A stretch of 64,000 nt of DNA. Origin: Kitasatospora sp. NBC_01250 (GTDB lineage Bacteria > Actinomycetota > Actinomycetes > Streptomycetales > Streptomycetaceae). Both the position numbers and the translations under genes were made by a program. This document shows positions 8,382 through 16,917 of the stretch, piece after piece. The notes below the pieces were generated by a model. That model did not search any database, was not told where the DNA came from, and was given only the letters and a program-made list of their open reading frames with translations. The first letter of the stretch is position 1; the number at the start of each line of letters is the position of its first letter. The stretch spans positions 7,378,001-7,442,000 of the forward strand of contig NZ_CP108476.1 in the NCBI RefSeq assembly GCF_036226465.1, given 5' to 3'.

Positions 8382-8387
8382 TAGGAT
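8382..8387 (+). promoter_or_regulatory. -10 box TAGGAT of the reductase gene
   Basis: TAGGAT ends 8 bases before GTG 8396. No ribosome site is present, which suggests leaderless or nearly leaderless translation. Confidence 0.45.
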
Positions 8388-8395
8388 GACTCGAC

Positions 8396-9706
8396 GTGAG
8401 AGACTCCGGTACCGCGCCCGAATCGAGCCTGCCCAGCGACCTGACGACCGTCGAACCCGACGCCCGGGCCGAGCCGGTGGCGGCTGAACCCGAAGCCGAC
8501 CCCGAAGCCGAGAACACCGCCCCCGACCCGCTCGACGGCGTCTGGGACGTCGTCGTGGTCGGGGCCGGCCCGGCCGGCGCCTCGGCGGCGCAGGCCGCCG
8601 CCGCGCAGGGCCGCCGGGTGCTGCTGCTGGACAAGGCCGAGCACCCGCGCTACAAGACCTGCGGCGGCGGCATCATCGGGCCGTCCCGGGACAGCCTGCC
8701 GCCCGACTTCAAGCTGCCGCTCCAGGACCGGGTGCATGCCGTCACCTTCGCGCTGAACGGCCGGTTCACCCGCACCCGCCGCTCCCGGCGGATGCTCTTC
8801 GGCCTGGTCAACCGGAGCGAGTTCGACCTGCGCCTGGTCGAGTCGGCCCAGCAGTCCGGCGCGGTGCTGGTGACCGGGGTGACCGTCACCGGCGTGGAGC
8901 AGCAGGGCGGTGCGGACCGCCGCACGGTGGCCGTGACCCTGGCCGACGGGCGCGCGGTGCAGGCGCGCGCGGTGGTCGGTGCGGACGGCAGCGCCAGCCG
9001 GATCGGGCGGCACGTCGGGGTGACCTTCGACCAGATCGACCTGGGGCTGGAGGCCGAGATCCCGGTGCCCGAGCGGGTGGTGCGGGCCTGGGAGGGCCGG
9101 ATCCACCTGGACTGGGGCCCGCTGCCCGGCAGTTACGGCTGGGTCTTCCCGAAGACCGACTCCGGCACGCTGACCGTCGGGGTGATCTCGGCACGCGGCG
9201 ACGGCGAACTGACCAAGCAGTACCTGGCGGACTACATCCGCCGGCTCGGCCTGGCCGGCTTCACCCCGGCCGTCGAGTCCGGCCACCTGACCCGCTGCCG
9301 GGCCGAGGACTCGCCGCTCTCCCGCGGCCGGGTGCTGGTGGCCGGCGACGCGGCCGGGCTGCTGGAGCCGTGGACCCGCGAGGGCATCTCGTACGCGCTG
9401 CGCTCGGGCCGGCTGGCCGGGGAGTGGGCCGTCCAGGTGGCCGAGGCCGACGGCCCCGGCGAGGTGCGCCGCCAGGCCCTGAACTACGCCTTCGCGGTCA
9501 AGGCGGGCCTGGGCGTGGAGATGCGGGCCGGCAAGGTGATGCTGGCGGCCTTCGAGCGCCGGCCGCACCTGTTCCACCTGGCGGTCTGCACGATCAAGCC
9601 TGCCTGGGGGGCGTTCGCCCAGACCACCCAGGGACACACCACCTTCGCCCAGATCCTGCGGCAGTACCGGGCCGCCCGGCGGCTGGCCGCGATGGCCGCG
9701 CGGTAG
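8396..9706 (+). CDS. Geranylgeranyl reductase family flavoprotein
   Basis: 436 residues. After an acidic, unstructured N-terminus of about 50 residues comes the FAD-binding VVVVGAGPAGASAA, then YKTCGGGIIG, the RAVVGADGSASRIG motif and the VLVAGDAAGLLEPWTREGI motif of the group 2 flavoprotein monooxygenase/geranylgeranyl reductase family. Such enzymes saturate isoprenoid chains, for example of menaquinones or archaeal-type lipids; the actinobacterial members are likely to act on menaquinone side chains (inference). The GTG at 8396 is the most upstream start and agrees with a -10 box just before it; a later start near the FAD motif cannot be excluded. Confidence 0.85.
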   Translation: MRDSGTAPESSLPSDLTTVEPDARAEPVAAEPEADPEAENTAPDPLDGVWDVVVVGAGPAGASAAQAAAAQGRRVLLLDKAEHPRYKTCGGGIIGPSRDSLPPDFKLPLQDRVHAVTFALNGRFTRTRRSRRMLFGLVNRSEFDLRLVESAQQSGAVLVTGVTVTGVEQQGGADRRTVAVTLADGRAVQARAVVGADGSASRIGRHVGVTFDQIDLGLEAEIPVPERVVRAWEGRIHLDWGPLPGSYGWVFPKTDSGTLTVGVISARGDGELTKQYLADYIRRLGLAGFTPAVESGHLTRCRAEDSPLSRGRVLVAGDAAGLLEPWTREGISYALRSGRLAGEWAVQVAEADGPGEVRRQALNYAFAVKAGLGVEMRAGKVMLAAFERRPHLFHLAVCTIKPAWGAFAQTTQGHTTFAQILRQYRAARRLAAMAAR

Positions 9707-9720
9707 GCAGTGCCTGCCGC

Positions 9721-9738
9721 GTACTCCCGGGGGAGTAC
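9721..9738. promoter_or_regulatory. Perfect 18-bp palindrome upstream of the two-component system
   Basis: GTACTCCC-GG-GGGAGTAC is a perfect dyad 58 bases before the histidine kinase start. Its size and place fit an autoregulatory binding site for the NarL-type response regulator encoded downstream (inference). Confidence 0.55.
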
Positions 9739-9784
9739 GGGTGACCACCCCGGTCGGCTGACGTGCGCCGGGGCCCGCCTCGCC

Positions 9785-9790
9785 TAGCCT
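9785..9790 (+). promoter_or_regulatory. Leaderless -10 box of the histidine kinase gene
   Basis: TAGCCT ends 6 bases before ATG 9797 and there is no ribosome binding site. Confidence 0.5.
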
Positions 9791-9796
9791 TCCGGC

Positions 9797-11071
9797 ATGA
9801 GCCCTACCGGCAGCAGCGAGCGCGGTACCCGGGGCCTCTTCGGGGGGCTCTCCGGCGGACCGCCGTGGGCCCGCGGCCCCGGCGGTGGCCCGGGCGGCGG
9901 TCTGCCGGTCCGGTCCTCGGCGCTGGTCGCCCTGCTCCAGCTGGTGGGCACCGCCGGCGAGTGGCGGCACCAGGCCTCCGGGCGGGTGCCGCTGGACGCG
10001 TTCGGCTACCTGCTGCTGGTGGCCGGCCCGGTGCTGCTGGTGCTGCGCCGGCGGCGGCCGGTGGCGGTGGTGGCCGGCACCGCCGCGGTGACGCTGGTCT
10101 ACCTGGCGGCCGGCTACCCCTACGGTCCGGTCTTCGCCAGCTTCGTGGTCGCCTACTGCGTGGCGGTGTGGAGCGGGCACCGGCGGGCGGCCGTGCTGAG
10201 CCTGCTCGCCCTCTACGGCGGCCACCTGCTGCTCGCCTTCGCGGTGCCGCACGGCTGGCTGCGCGGGGCGGGCGCCGGGGGCGGCGGCTGGCCGGAGTTC
10301 GGGCTCGGCCTGGTCGCGCTGCTGCTGGCCGCCGTCGCCGAGCTGCTGCGGATCCGCCACGAGCAGGCCGCCGCGCGCCACGCCGCCCGGCAGGCCGCCG
10401 CCCGGCGCCGGGCGGACGAGGAACGCCTGCGGATGGCCCGCGAGCTGCACGACATCCTGGCGCACAGCATTTCGCTGATCCATCTCCAGGCCGGGGTGGC
10501 GCTGGAGCTGATCGACGACCGGCCCGAGCAGGCCAGGGCCGCGCTGGTCACCATCAAGGCGGCCAGCAAGGAGGCGCTGGGCGAGGTCCGCCAGGTGCTC
10601 GGCACGCTGCGCGGGCCCGGCGACGCGGCGCCGCGCCGACCGGCCCCGGGCCTGGACCGGCTGACCGAGCTGACCGAGCAGGCCGCGCACGCCGGGCTGA
10701 CCGTCACCGTGCGCACGGTGGGCGGGCCCCGGGAGCTGCCCGCCGGGGTGGGGCTGGCCGCCTTCCGGGTCGTCCAGGAGGCGCTGACCAACGTGATCCG
10801 GCACTCGGCCGCGCGCCGGGCCGAGGTGCTGCTGGACTGGAGCGAGCCCGACGCGCTGACCGTGCAGGTGGACGACCCGGGCCCGGCCGCCGCGCCCGAG
10901 GCCGGGGAGCCGGCCGGCGGCGGCAACGGGCTGGCCGGGATGCGCGAGCGGGCCGCCGCCCTCGGTGGCACGCTCACGGCGGGGCCGCGCGAGGGCGGGT
11001 TCCGGGTGCGGGCCCTGCTCCCGACGCGCGGCGAGGGCTCGGTCGCAACGAGTGCGCGGGAGGCGCGATGA
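9797..11071 (+). CDS. NarL-type sensor histidine kinase
   Basis: 424 residues. A Gly/Pro-rich N-terminus of about 35 residues is followed by four or five hydrophobic segments (about 38-195), a HisKA_3 dimerisation domain with phosphoacceptor His218 in ARELHDILAHS, and a C-terminal ATPase domain with VVQEALTNVIRHS (N box) and GGGNGLAGMRERA (G box). The sensor domain is membrane-embedded with little extracytoplasmic loop, as in DesK-like kinases that sense the membrane. The stop codon overlaps the response regulator start (ATGA), so the two are translationally coupled. Confidence 0.92.
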   Translation: MSPTGSSERGTRGLFGGLSGGPPWARGPGGGPGGGLPVRSSALVALLQLVGTAGEWRHQASGRVPLDAFGYLLLVAGPVLLVLRRRRPVAVVAGTAAVTLVYLAAGYPYGPVFASFVVAYCVAVWSGHRRAAVLSLLALYGGHLLLAFAVPHGWLRGAGAGGGGWPEFGLGLVALLLAAVAELLRIRHEQAAARHAARQAAARRRADEERLRMARELHDILAHSISLIHLQAGVALELIDDRPEQARAALVTIKAASKEALGEVRQVLGTLRGPGDAAPRRPAPGLDRLTELTEQAAHAGLTVTVRTVGGPRELPAGVGLAAFRVVQEALTNVIRHSAARRAEVLLDWSEPDALTVQVDDPGPAAAPEAGEPAGGGNGLAGMRERAAALGGTLTAGPREGGFRVRALLPTRGEGSVATSAREAR

Positions 11072-11739
11072 TCCGGGTGCTGCTGGCGGACGACCAGGTG
11101 CTGGTCCGGGCGGGCTTTCGGGCGCTGCTGGACGCGCAGGGCGACATCGAGGTGGTGGGCGAGGCGGACGACGGCGCGGCGGCGGTGGCGCTGGCCGCCG
11201 AACTGCGCCCCGACGTGGTGCTGATGGACATCCGGATGCCCGGCCTGGACGGGCTGGAGGCCACCCGGCAGATCTGCGCCAGGCCCGACCTGGCCGGGGT
11301 CAGGGTGGTGGTGCTGACCACCTTCGAGCTGGACGAGTACGTCTTCGAGGCGCTGCGCGGCGGGGCGGCCGGGTTCCTGGTCAAGGACACCGAGCCGGCC
11401 GATCTGCTGCGCGCGGTGCGGGTGGTGGCGGGCGGCGACGCGCTGCTCTCGCCCGGGGTGACCCGCCGGCTGATCGGCGAGTTCGCGGCCCGCTCCAAGG
11501 CACCCGGGCGGCCGGGCGCACCCGGGCTCGCGCTGCTGACGGAGCGCGAGCGGGAGGTGCTGACGCTGGTCGGGATGGGGCTCTCCAACGACGAGATCGC
11601 CCGCCGCCTGGTGGTCAGCCCGCTCACCGCCAAGACCCATGTGAGCCGGGCGATGGTCAAGTCGGGGGTGCGCGACCGGGCGCAGCTGGTGGTGCTGGCC
11701 TATGAGAGCGGGCTGGTCCGGCCGGGCTGGCTGGGCTAG
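11068..11739 (+). CDS. NarL/FixJ family response regulator
   Basis: 223 residues. The receiver domain (1-120) has the acidic pair DD near residue 8, phosphoacceptor Asp54 in LMDIRMPG, Thr in VVLTTF and Lys in FLVKD. A LuxR-type helix-turn-helix (about 155-215) carries LTEREREVLTLVGMGLSNDEIARRL. It is the partner of the kinase immediately upstream, with a 4-base ATGA overlap. The palindrome at 9721-9738 is a candidate target. Confidence 0.95.
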   Translation: MIRVLLADDQVLVRAGFRALLDAQGDIEVVGEADDGAAAVALAAELRPDVVLMDIRMPGLDGLEATRQICARPDLAGVRVVVLTTFELDEYVFEALRGGAAGFLVKDTEPADLLRAVRVVAGGDALLSPGVTRRLIGEFAARSKAPGRPGAPGLALLTEREREVLTLVGMGLSNDEIARRLVVSPLTAKTHVSRAMVKSGVRDRAQLVVLAYESGLVRPGWLG

Positions 11740-11758
11740 GCCGTGTCCGGTGGACCGG

Positions 11759-12754
11759 TCAGCCGGCCAGTTCGTCGCCCAGCGCGGTGCGCAGGTAGAG
11801 CACCGAGCGGCCGTGCCGGGCCCGGCTGACCAGCCGGGTGGCCAGCAGCACCGCCAGGTGCTGGCTGACCGCGCCCGGGGTGACGCCCAGTCGCAGCGCC
11901 AACTCGGTGGTGGAGACGGGCTCGTGCAGCAGGGCGAGCAGGCGGGCCTTGGGCGCGCCGAGCAGCTGCTCCAGCGCGCGCGAGGTGCTCGGCCGGTCCA
12001 GCGCGCCTGCCATCGAGCCCTGGCCGCGGGCGGGGTAGGCGATGGCGGGCGGGTACTGGTCGCTGATGAAGGTGTTGGCCGAGCGGATGAAGCAGCTCGG
12101 GGTGAAGACCAGGCCGCGCTGGTCGACCCGGATGTCCCGGCCGGCGACGTCCCGCCCGCGGCCCCAGCCGCGGTCGATCGTCAGCACCCCGTCCCCCCAG
12201 CGCAGCCGCTGGTCCAGCTCGGTCAGCAGCACGCCCACGCCGTGCTGGGCCAGGGTCCGGGCACGGTGCACGATGTCGGCCTCCAGCACCGAGCGGGCGC
12301 GCGGCCACCAGTGCGGGGCCAGGCAGTTCTCCCAGTACTCCTCCAGCGCCAGGCAGATCTCCTCCAGCAGCCGGGCGGGCTCGGCCAGCCGCTCGGCCAG
12401 CGGCGTCGGCAGCCGGCCGTCGTGCGGCAGGAAGGCGCGCTCCAGCTCGACCCGCAGGGTGGCCGGGTCGGTGGCCCGCAGCACGCCCAGCTCGGACCGG
12501 AAGCTGGGGGCGGGGCCGGCCGGCCGCGGGGTCAGGAAGTCGGCGACGTACCGGTTGCCCGCGATCAGCGAGCACAGCAGCTGGCGGCTCTCCAACTGCT
12601 CGAAGTCCGGCCGCAGCCGGCGGAACCACGCCTGCTGCGCCGGGTAGCTCGCCGGGTGCGTCCACATCCGCAGGCTCAGCACCGTCTCCTGGAGCGGTGA
12701 GCAGGCGAAGGAGACCGCGGCCAGATCCGCCAGGCCGAGGTGGAACCGGTACAT
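11759..12754 (-). CDS. ArsR-type winged-helix transcriptional regulator with DUF5937-like N-terminus
   Basis: 331 residues. The C-terminal 75 residues are a winged helix-turn-helix (LGAPKARLLALLHEPVSTTELALRLGVTPGAVSQHLAVLLATRLVSRARHGRSVLY) of the ArsR kind. The long N-terminal part starts MYRFHLGLADLAAVSFACSPLQE, a pattern of the DUF5937-containing regulators of actinobacteria. It is divergent from an MFS pump with 70 bases between starts and probably represses it. The imperfect dyad at 12766-12780 in that gap is a candidate operator. Confidence 0.85.
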   Translation of the reverse strand: MYRFHLGLADLAAVSFACSPLQETVLSLRMWTHPASYPAQQAWFRRLRPDFEQLESRQLLCSLIAGNRYVADFLTPRPAGPAPSFRSELGVLRATDPATLRVELERAFLPHDGRLPTPLAERLAEPARLLEEICLALEEYWENCLAPHWWPRARSVLEADIVHRARTLAQHGVGVLLTELDQRLRWGDGVLTIDRGWGRGRDVAGRDIRVDQRGLVFTPSCFIRSANTFISDQYPPAIAYPARGQGSMAGALDRPSTSRALEQLLGAPKARLLALLHEPVSTTELALRLGVTPGAVSQHLAVLLATRLVSRARHGRSVLYLRTALGDELAG

Positions 12755-12765
12755 AGCGACCCTTC

Positions 12766-12780
12766 GCTTCAGGCTGGAGC
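12766..12780. promoter_or_regulatory. Imperfect dyad between divergent regulator and MFS genes
   Basis: GCTTCAG-G-CTGGAGC has one mismatch in a 7-bp dyad and lies 12 to 26 bases upstream of the regulator start. It may be the operator of the ArsR-type protein. Confidence 0.3.
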
Positions 12781-12824
12781 TAAATCAATACCGAAGAGTA
12801 CGGACCGTGGGCTGAGATCGTGTC

Positions 12825-14096
12825 ATGACGACGACAACCTCGGCCGCCGCGCCGGCGAGCACCATCCGCCCCCGTGGCCGCCTGTTGCCGGGCGATCCGG
12901 TCATGCGGCTGCTGAGCTGGACCACGCTGGTCAACGCGTTCGGCAACGGCCTGTTCTACACGGTCAGCGCGCTCTACTTCACCCGGATCCTCGGCTACGG
13001 CGTCGGCCAGGTCGGCGTGGTGCTGACGGTGGCCGGGCTGTGCGGGGTGGCGGCCAGCATCCCGGCCGGGCGGGCCGCCGACCGCTGGGGCAGCAAGCGG
13101 GTGCTGATCGCGCTGGTGGCCGCCGAGGGAGTGGGGACCATCGGCTACACCCTTGTGCACGGCCTGGCCGCCTTCGCGCTGCTCGCCTGCGTGGTGACCG
13201 CGGTCGACCGGGGTACCACCACCACCCGCAGCGCGCTCTACGCCGAGGTGCTGACCGCCGATCAGCGGGTGGCCGGCCGCGCCTACCTGCGGGCGGTCAC
13301 CAACGTGGCGATGGGCCTGGGCTCGGTGCTGGCCGGCGTGACGCTGCAGCTCGACAGCCGGGCCGCCTACCAGGCGACGGTGCTCGCCGACGCGCTCAGC
13401 TTCGTGCTGGTGGCGCTCGTCCTGCGGCGGCTGCCCGGGCGCTCGGCCGCCGCCGCGGCCGCGGCCGACGAGGCCGCCGCCGCACCCAGGGCCGAGCGCC
13501 GCAACCCCGCGCTGCGCGACCTGCCGTTCCTCGCCCTCACCGGCCTGAACGCCGTGCTCACCCTGCAGTTCGCGATGCTGGAGATCGGCATCCCGCTGTG
13601 GGTCGTGCGCGACACCCACGCGCCGCGCTTCCTGGTCGCCGCCGTCATGATCGTCAACACCGTGCTGGTGGTGCTCTTCCAGGTCCGCGCGACCAAGGGC
13701 ACCGAGGAGCCGCGCCTGGCGGCCCGGGCCTGCCTGCGCGGCGGGCTGCTGCTGGGCGCGGGCTGTGCGGTGGTCGGGCTGGCGCACGGGCTGCCGGCGG
13801 TGCTCGCCTCGGTGGTGCTGGTGCTCGGCGTGGTGATCGAGGGCGGCGGCGAGGTGCTCACCCAGGCCGGCGGCTGGGCGCTCAGCTACGACCTGGCGGG
13901 GGACCGCGCGGCCGGCGCCTACCAGGGCGTCTACAACGCCGGCATGGCCGCCGCCCTGATGGCCGGACCCGCGCTGATCACCCTGGGCGTGGTCGGCCAC
14001 GGGCCGCTCGGCTGGCTCGCCTTCGGTGCCCTCTTCGCCGCCGCGGGGGCGGCGATGGGGCCGGTCGCCCGCTGGTCGCAGCGCGTCGCCGGGTGA
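12825..14096 (+). CDS. MFS transporter
   Basis: 423 residues with about 12 hydrophobic segments and the MFS motif A-like GRAADRWGSKRVL after the second helix. Ala/Arg-rich residues 205-230 form the central cytoplasmic loop. It is divergent from the ArsR-type regulator, a common arrangement for drug efflux pumps. The substrate is unknown. Confidence 0.85.
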   Translation: MTTTTSAAAPASTIRPRGRLLPGDPVMRLLSWTTLVNAFGNGLFYTVSALYFTRILGYGVGQVGVVLTVAGLCGVAASIPAGRAADRWGSKRVLIALVAAEGVGTIGYTLVHGLAAFALLACVVTAVDRGTTTTRSALYAEVLTADQRVAGRAYLRAVTNVAMGLGSVLAGVTLQLDSRAAYQATVLADALSFVLVALVLRRLPGRSAAAAAAADEAAAAPRAERRNPALRDLPFLALTGLNAVLTLQFAMLEIGIPLWVVRDTHAPRFLVAAVMIVNTVLVVLFQVRATKGTEEPRLAARACLRGGLLLGAGCAVVGLAHGLPAVLASVVLVLGVVIEGGGEVLTQAGGWALSYDLAGDRAAGAYQGVYNAGMAAALMAGPALITLGVVGHGPLGWLAFGALFAAAGAAMGPVARWSQRVAG

Positions 14097-14247
14097 GAGC
14101 CGGCGAGCGGGCCGCCGGGTGACCCGATCGAGCGCGGTGGGCCGGGGCGGGTCTGGTGATCGCCGGGTCCGGCGTGCCAGAGTCTTCCCAGCCCGAGCGA
14201 TCCACCCTCAGATCGCCTGTCGGATACCGGAAAGCAGGTCCCACCCG

Positions 14248-15030
14248 ATGACCAGCGCAGCACCCTTCGTCCGCGTCAGCACGGCCGGTGCCGTCACCAC
14301 CCTGGAGCTCGACTCCCCGCACAACCGCAACGCGCTGTCCACCCGGCTGATGGCCGAGCTGGCGCAGGGGCTGGAGCAGGCCGCCGCCGACCCGGCGGTG
14401 CGGGCCGTGGTGCTCGGCCACACCGGCACGGTGTTCTGCGCGGGCGCGGACCTGTCCGAGGCCACCGGCGCCGACCCCACGGTCGGTCCGCGCGGGCTGG
14501 TGGACATCCAGCGCGCCATCGTGGACTGCCCCAAGCCGGTGATCGCCTACGTCAACGGCCACGTCAGGGCGGGCGGGCTGGGCCTGCTCGGCGCCGCGGA
14601 CCTGGTGATCGCCGGGCCCGCGACCACCTTCGCCTTCACCGAGGTGCGCCTCGGGCTGGCCCCCGCCGTCATCTCGCTGCCGCTGCGCCCCAAGCTGGAG
14701 CCGCGTGCGGCCGCCCGCTACTACCTGACCGGCGAGACCTTCGGCCCCGTCGAGGCGGCCCGGATCGGCCTGGTCACGGTGGCCGCCGCCGAGGTCGACG
14801 AGGCCGCCAAGGCGCTGGCCGAGGTGCTGGCGGCGCTGCGGCTGGCCTCCCCGCAGGGGCTCGCGGAGTCCAAGCGGCTGGTCAACGCCGAGGTGGTGCG
14901 CTCCTTCGAGCAGGACGCGGACGCCCGGGTCGAGCAGTCCGCCCGGCTGTTCGGCTCCGCCGAGGCGCAGCAGGGCATGAAGGCCTTCCTGGAGCGCCGC
15001 CCGGCGCCGTGGGCGGTCGACGCGCCGTAG
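14248..15030 (+). CDS. Enoyl-CoA hydratase/isomerase family protein
   Basis: 260 residues with the crotonase core: VVLGHTGTVFCAGADLSE (oxyanion-hole strand), then PKPVIAYVNGHVRAGGLGLLGAADLVIA and FTEVRLGL. The position that holds the first catalytic Glu in mitochondrial-type hydratases appears to be Gly/Leu here, while the second Glu (TEVRLG) is kept, so the reaction may differ from simple hydration. The ATG at 14248 starts where homology starts; the upstream open frame has none. Its neighbours give no pathway. Confidence 0.85.
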   Translation: MTSAAPFVRVSTAGAVTTLELDSPHNRNALSTRLMAELAQGLEQAAADPAVRAVVLGHTGTVFCAGADLSEATGADPTVGPRGLVDIQRAIVDCPKPVIAYVNGHVRAGGLGLLGAADLVIAGPATTFAFTEVRLGLAPAVISLPLRPKLEPRAAARYYLTGETFGPVEAARIGLVTVAAAEVDEAAKALAEVLAALRLASPQGLAESKRLVNAEVVRSFEQDADARVEQSARLFGSAEAQQGMKAFLERRPAPWAVDAP

Positions 15031-15090
15031 GGCGGGTCCGGTCCGTGTGACCTTGATCGCCCCGGCGGTCCGCGGCCGGTGGGCGGCGGC

Positions 15091-15096
15091 TACGGT
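15091..15096 (+). promoter_or_regulatory. Leaderless -10 box of the hexapeptide acyltransferase gene
   Basis: TACGGT ends 6 bases before ATG 15103. The -10 box lies after the alternative GTG at 15079, which supports the downstream ATG. Confidence 0.5.
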
Positions 15097-15102
15097 GTGC
15101 GC

Positions 15103-15855
15103 ATGCCGAACGCCGCCGCCCTGCTCGCCTCCGTCCGCTCCCGGGCCCGCCGCGCCGCCGGGCGGGCCGTGCACCAGGGCTGGCGCTGGGTGCAGGAGTG
15201 CGGCGCGGTCTCCAACCAGAACCCCGGGCCCTACCGGTTCCACACCCTCGGCGACGGCAGCAAGCTGGCCTTTCCGCTCGGCACCGTCTTCAACGAGCAG
15301 TCGATAGCGATCGGGCCGTTCTGCATCATCGGCGAGCGGGTCACCATGTCGGCGGGCTTCCTGCCCGGGCTCGACCTCGGCCCCGAGCCGGTGATCACCA
15401 TCGGCGGCGGCTGCGTGATCGGCCGCGGCAGCCACCTGGTGGGGCACCAGTCGATCGTGCTCGGCGACGACGTGTGGACCGGACCGAACGTCTACATCAG
15501 CGACCAGGCCCACGAGTACCGCGACACCACGCTGCCGATCGGCAAGCAGTGGCCGCGCAACGAGCCGGTGGAGATCGGCTCGGGCAGCTGGATCGGCACC
15601 GGCGCGGTGATCCTGCCGGGTGCCCGGCTGGGACGCAACGTGGTGGTCGCGGCGGGCTCGGTGGTGCGCGGCGAGGTGCCCGACCACAGCGTGGTGGCCG
15701 GCGCGCCCGCCCGCGTGGTGCGCAGCTTCAGCGAGGTGGAGGGCTGGCAGCCGCCGTTCCGCAACGACCCGCCGAGGCCGCTGCCGGACGGCGTGACCGC
15801 CGAGCAGCTGCGGGCGCTGGTGGGCTGGGACCTGCGTCCGCCGACCGAAGGCTGA
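15103..15855 (+). CDS. Hexapeptide-repeat (left-handed beta-helix) acyltransferase
   Basis: 250 residues. Residues about 60-205 hold imperfect hexapeptide repeats ([IVL]-G-x4): VITIGGGCVIGRGSHL, VLGDDVWTGPNVYI, VEIGSGSWIGTGAVILPGARLG, ending in the VVAGAPARVVRSF motif typical of O-acetyltransferases. HEY in DQAHEYRD supplies the usual catalytic His. It likely acetylates a sugar or glycan in the cytoplasm. The downstream GNAT gene starts 11 bases after its stop, so they form an operon. Confidence 0.85.
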   Translation: MPNAAALLASVRSRARRAAGRAVHQGWRWVQECGAVSNQNPGPYRFHTLGDGSKLAFPLGTVFNEQSIAIGPFCIIGERVTMSAGFLPGLDLGPEPVITIGGGCVIGRGSHLVGHQSIVLGDDVWTGPNVYISDQAHEYRDTTLPIGKQWPRNEPVEIGSGSWIGTGAVILPGARLGRNVVVAAGSVVRGEVPDHSVVAGAPARVVRSFSEVEGWQPPFRNDPPRPLPDGVTAEQLRALVGWDLRPPTEG

Positions 15856-15866
15856 GGACTCCTGCG

Positions 15867-16439
15867 ATGACGGCAGCCGACACCGTGAGCCGGCCCTCGG
15901 CAGGCCTTCGCCTGCGTCCCGCCACCGCCGACGACCTCGAACCGCTCGTCGAGCTGCGCGCGGTGGTGATGCGCGCCGACCTGGAGCGCCTCGGCCGCTA
16001 CGACCCCGAGCGGGTCCGCCAGCGCCTGCGGGACGCCTACCAGCCCGAGCACACCTCGGTGGTGCTGGCCGCCGGCGCCTTCGCCGGGTGCGTGGCGCTG
16101 CGCCCGGCGGCGGACGGTCACTGGCTGGAGCACTTCTACCTGGACCCGGCCGTCCAGGGCCGCGGGCTGGGCAGCGCGGTGCTGCGCACCCTGCTCGCGC
16201 GGGCGGACGAGCGCGGCTGGACGGTGCGGCTCAACGTGCTCCGGGGCAGCCCCGCCCGGCGGCTCTACGAGCGCTTCGGCTTCGTGGCCGAGCGCGCGGA
16301 CGAGGTCGACGTCTTCATGGCACGGCGGCCGGGGCCGGGGGCTGGTGCTGGGGCGTCGGAAGTCGGCCTGGTCGACCTTGAGCGTGCCGGCACGACGGCG
16401 CCGGTGCGGCTCGCCCCGCCCGGGGGTCTCAGAGCGTGA
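15867..16439 (+). CDS. GNAT family N-acetyltransferase
   Basis: 190 residues. The acetyl-CoA binding motif is visible as LDPAVQGRGLGSAVLRTLL (Q/R-x-x-G-x-G/A), followed by LNVLRGSPARRLYERFGF, the usual motif B. A tail of about 30 residues, rich in Gly and Ala, extends past the fold and overlaps the convergent hutD gene by 11 bases. The substrate is unknown. Confidence 0.85.
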   Translation: MTAADTVSRPSAGLRLRPATADDLEPLVELRAVVMRADLERLGRYDPERVRQRLRDAYQPEHTSVVLAAGAFAGCVALRPAADGHWLEHFYLDPAVQGRGLGSAVLRTLLARADERGWTVRLNVLRGSPARRLYERFGFVAERADEVDVFMARRPGPGAGAGASEVGLVDLERAGTTAPVRLAPPGGLRA

Positions 16440-16917
16440 TCAGCACGCCGGGACCGGCCGGGCCCGGGGCCGTCGAGGGATGCGTGACCAGCACCGCGTC
16501 CTGGCCGGCCAGGGTCAGCGCCAGCACCGCGGTGCCCGGTGCGGGCCGCAGCTCGCCGCCGCCGGGGGTCGCGGTGACGGTGGCGCCGGGCCGACGGGTC
16601 ATCAGGTTGAGCGCGGTGACCGGGCCGCCCAGCAGGCGGGCGGTGGTGGGCAGCGCGCCGGAGAAGGCGAAGGGCCGCAGCGGGCCGACGGTGACCGGTG
16701 CGGCGTCGCCCACCGTCAGTTCGAGCCCGGGGCCCTCGACCACCGTCAGCACCCGGTCGAACTCCGGGAAGAGCGAGAACGCCCCGTCCGCCGCCACCAG
16801 CGCCAGGCTCACCCGCCAGGCGCCCGCCGGGTCGGCCGCGACCTCCCGGGTGACACCGCCGCCGTTGCGCCAGGGGCTGGGGGTGCGGTCGGCGGCGGGC
16901 AGTTGCTGGACGGTCAT
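16429..16917 (-). CDS. hutD: HutD/Ves family protein
   Basis: 162 residues of the HutD (Ves) cupin family: PSPWRNGGGVTREV near the start, SLFPEFDRVLTVVEGPGLEL in the middle and LNLMTRR before the end. HutD is associated with histidine utilisation in some bacteria, but no hut gene is near. Its ATG overlaps the stop of the upstream MFS gene (ATGA), so the two are translationally coupled. Confidence 0.8.
   Translation of the reverse strand: MTVQQLPAADRTPSPWRNGGGVTREVAADPAGAWRVSLALVAADGAFSLFPEFDRVLTVVEGPGLELTVGDAAPVTVGPLRPFAFSGALPTTARLLGGPVTALNLMTRRPGATVTATPGGGELRPAPGTAVLALTLAGQDAVLVTHPSTAPGPAGPGVLITL

Noticed and set aside
8144..10804. Extension of the dipeptidase frame on the minus strand to more than 1300 codons
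   Set aside because: It runs antisense through the reductase and kinase genes. The ATG at 8143 has a ribosome site and starts the M20 homology.
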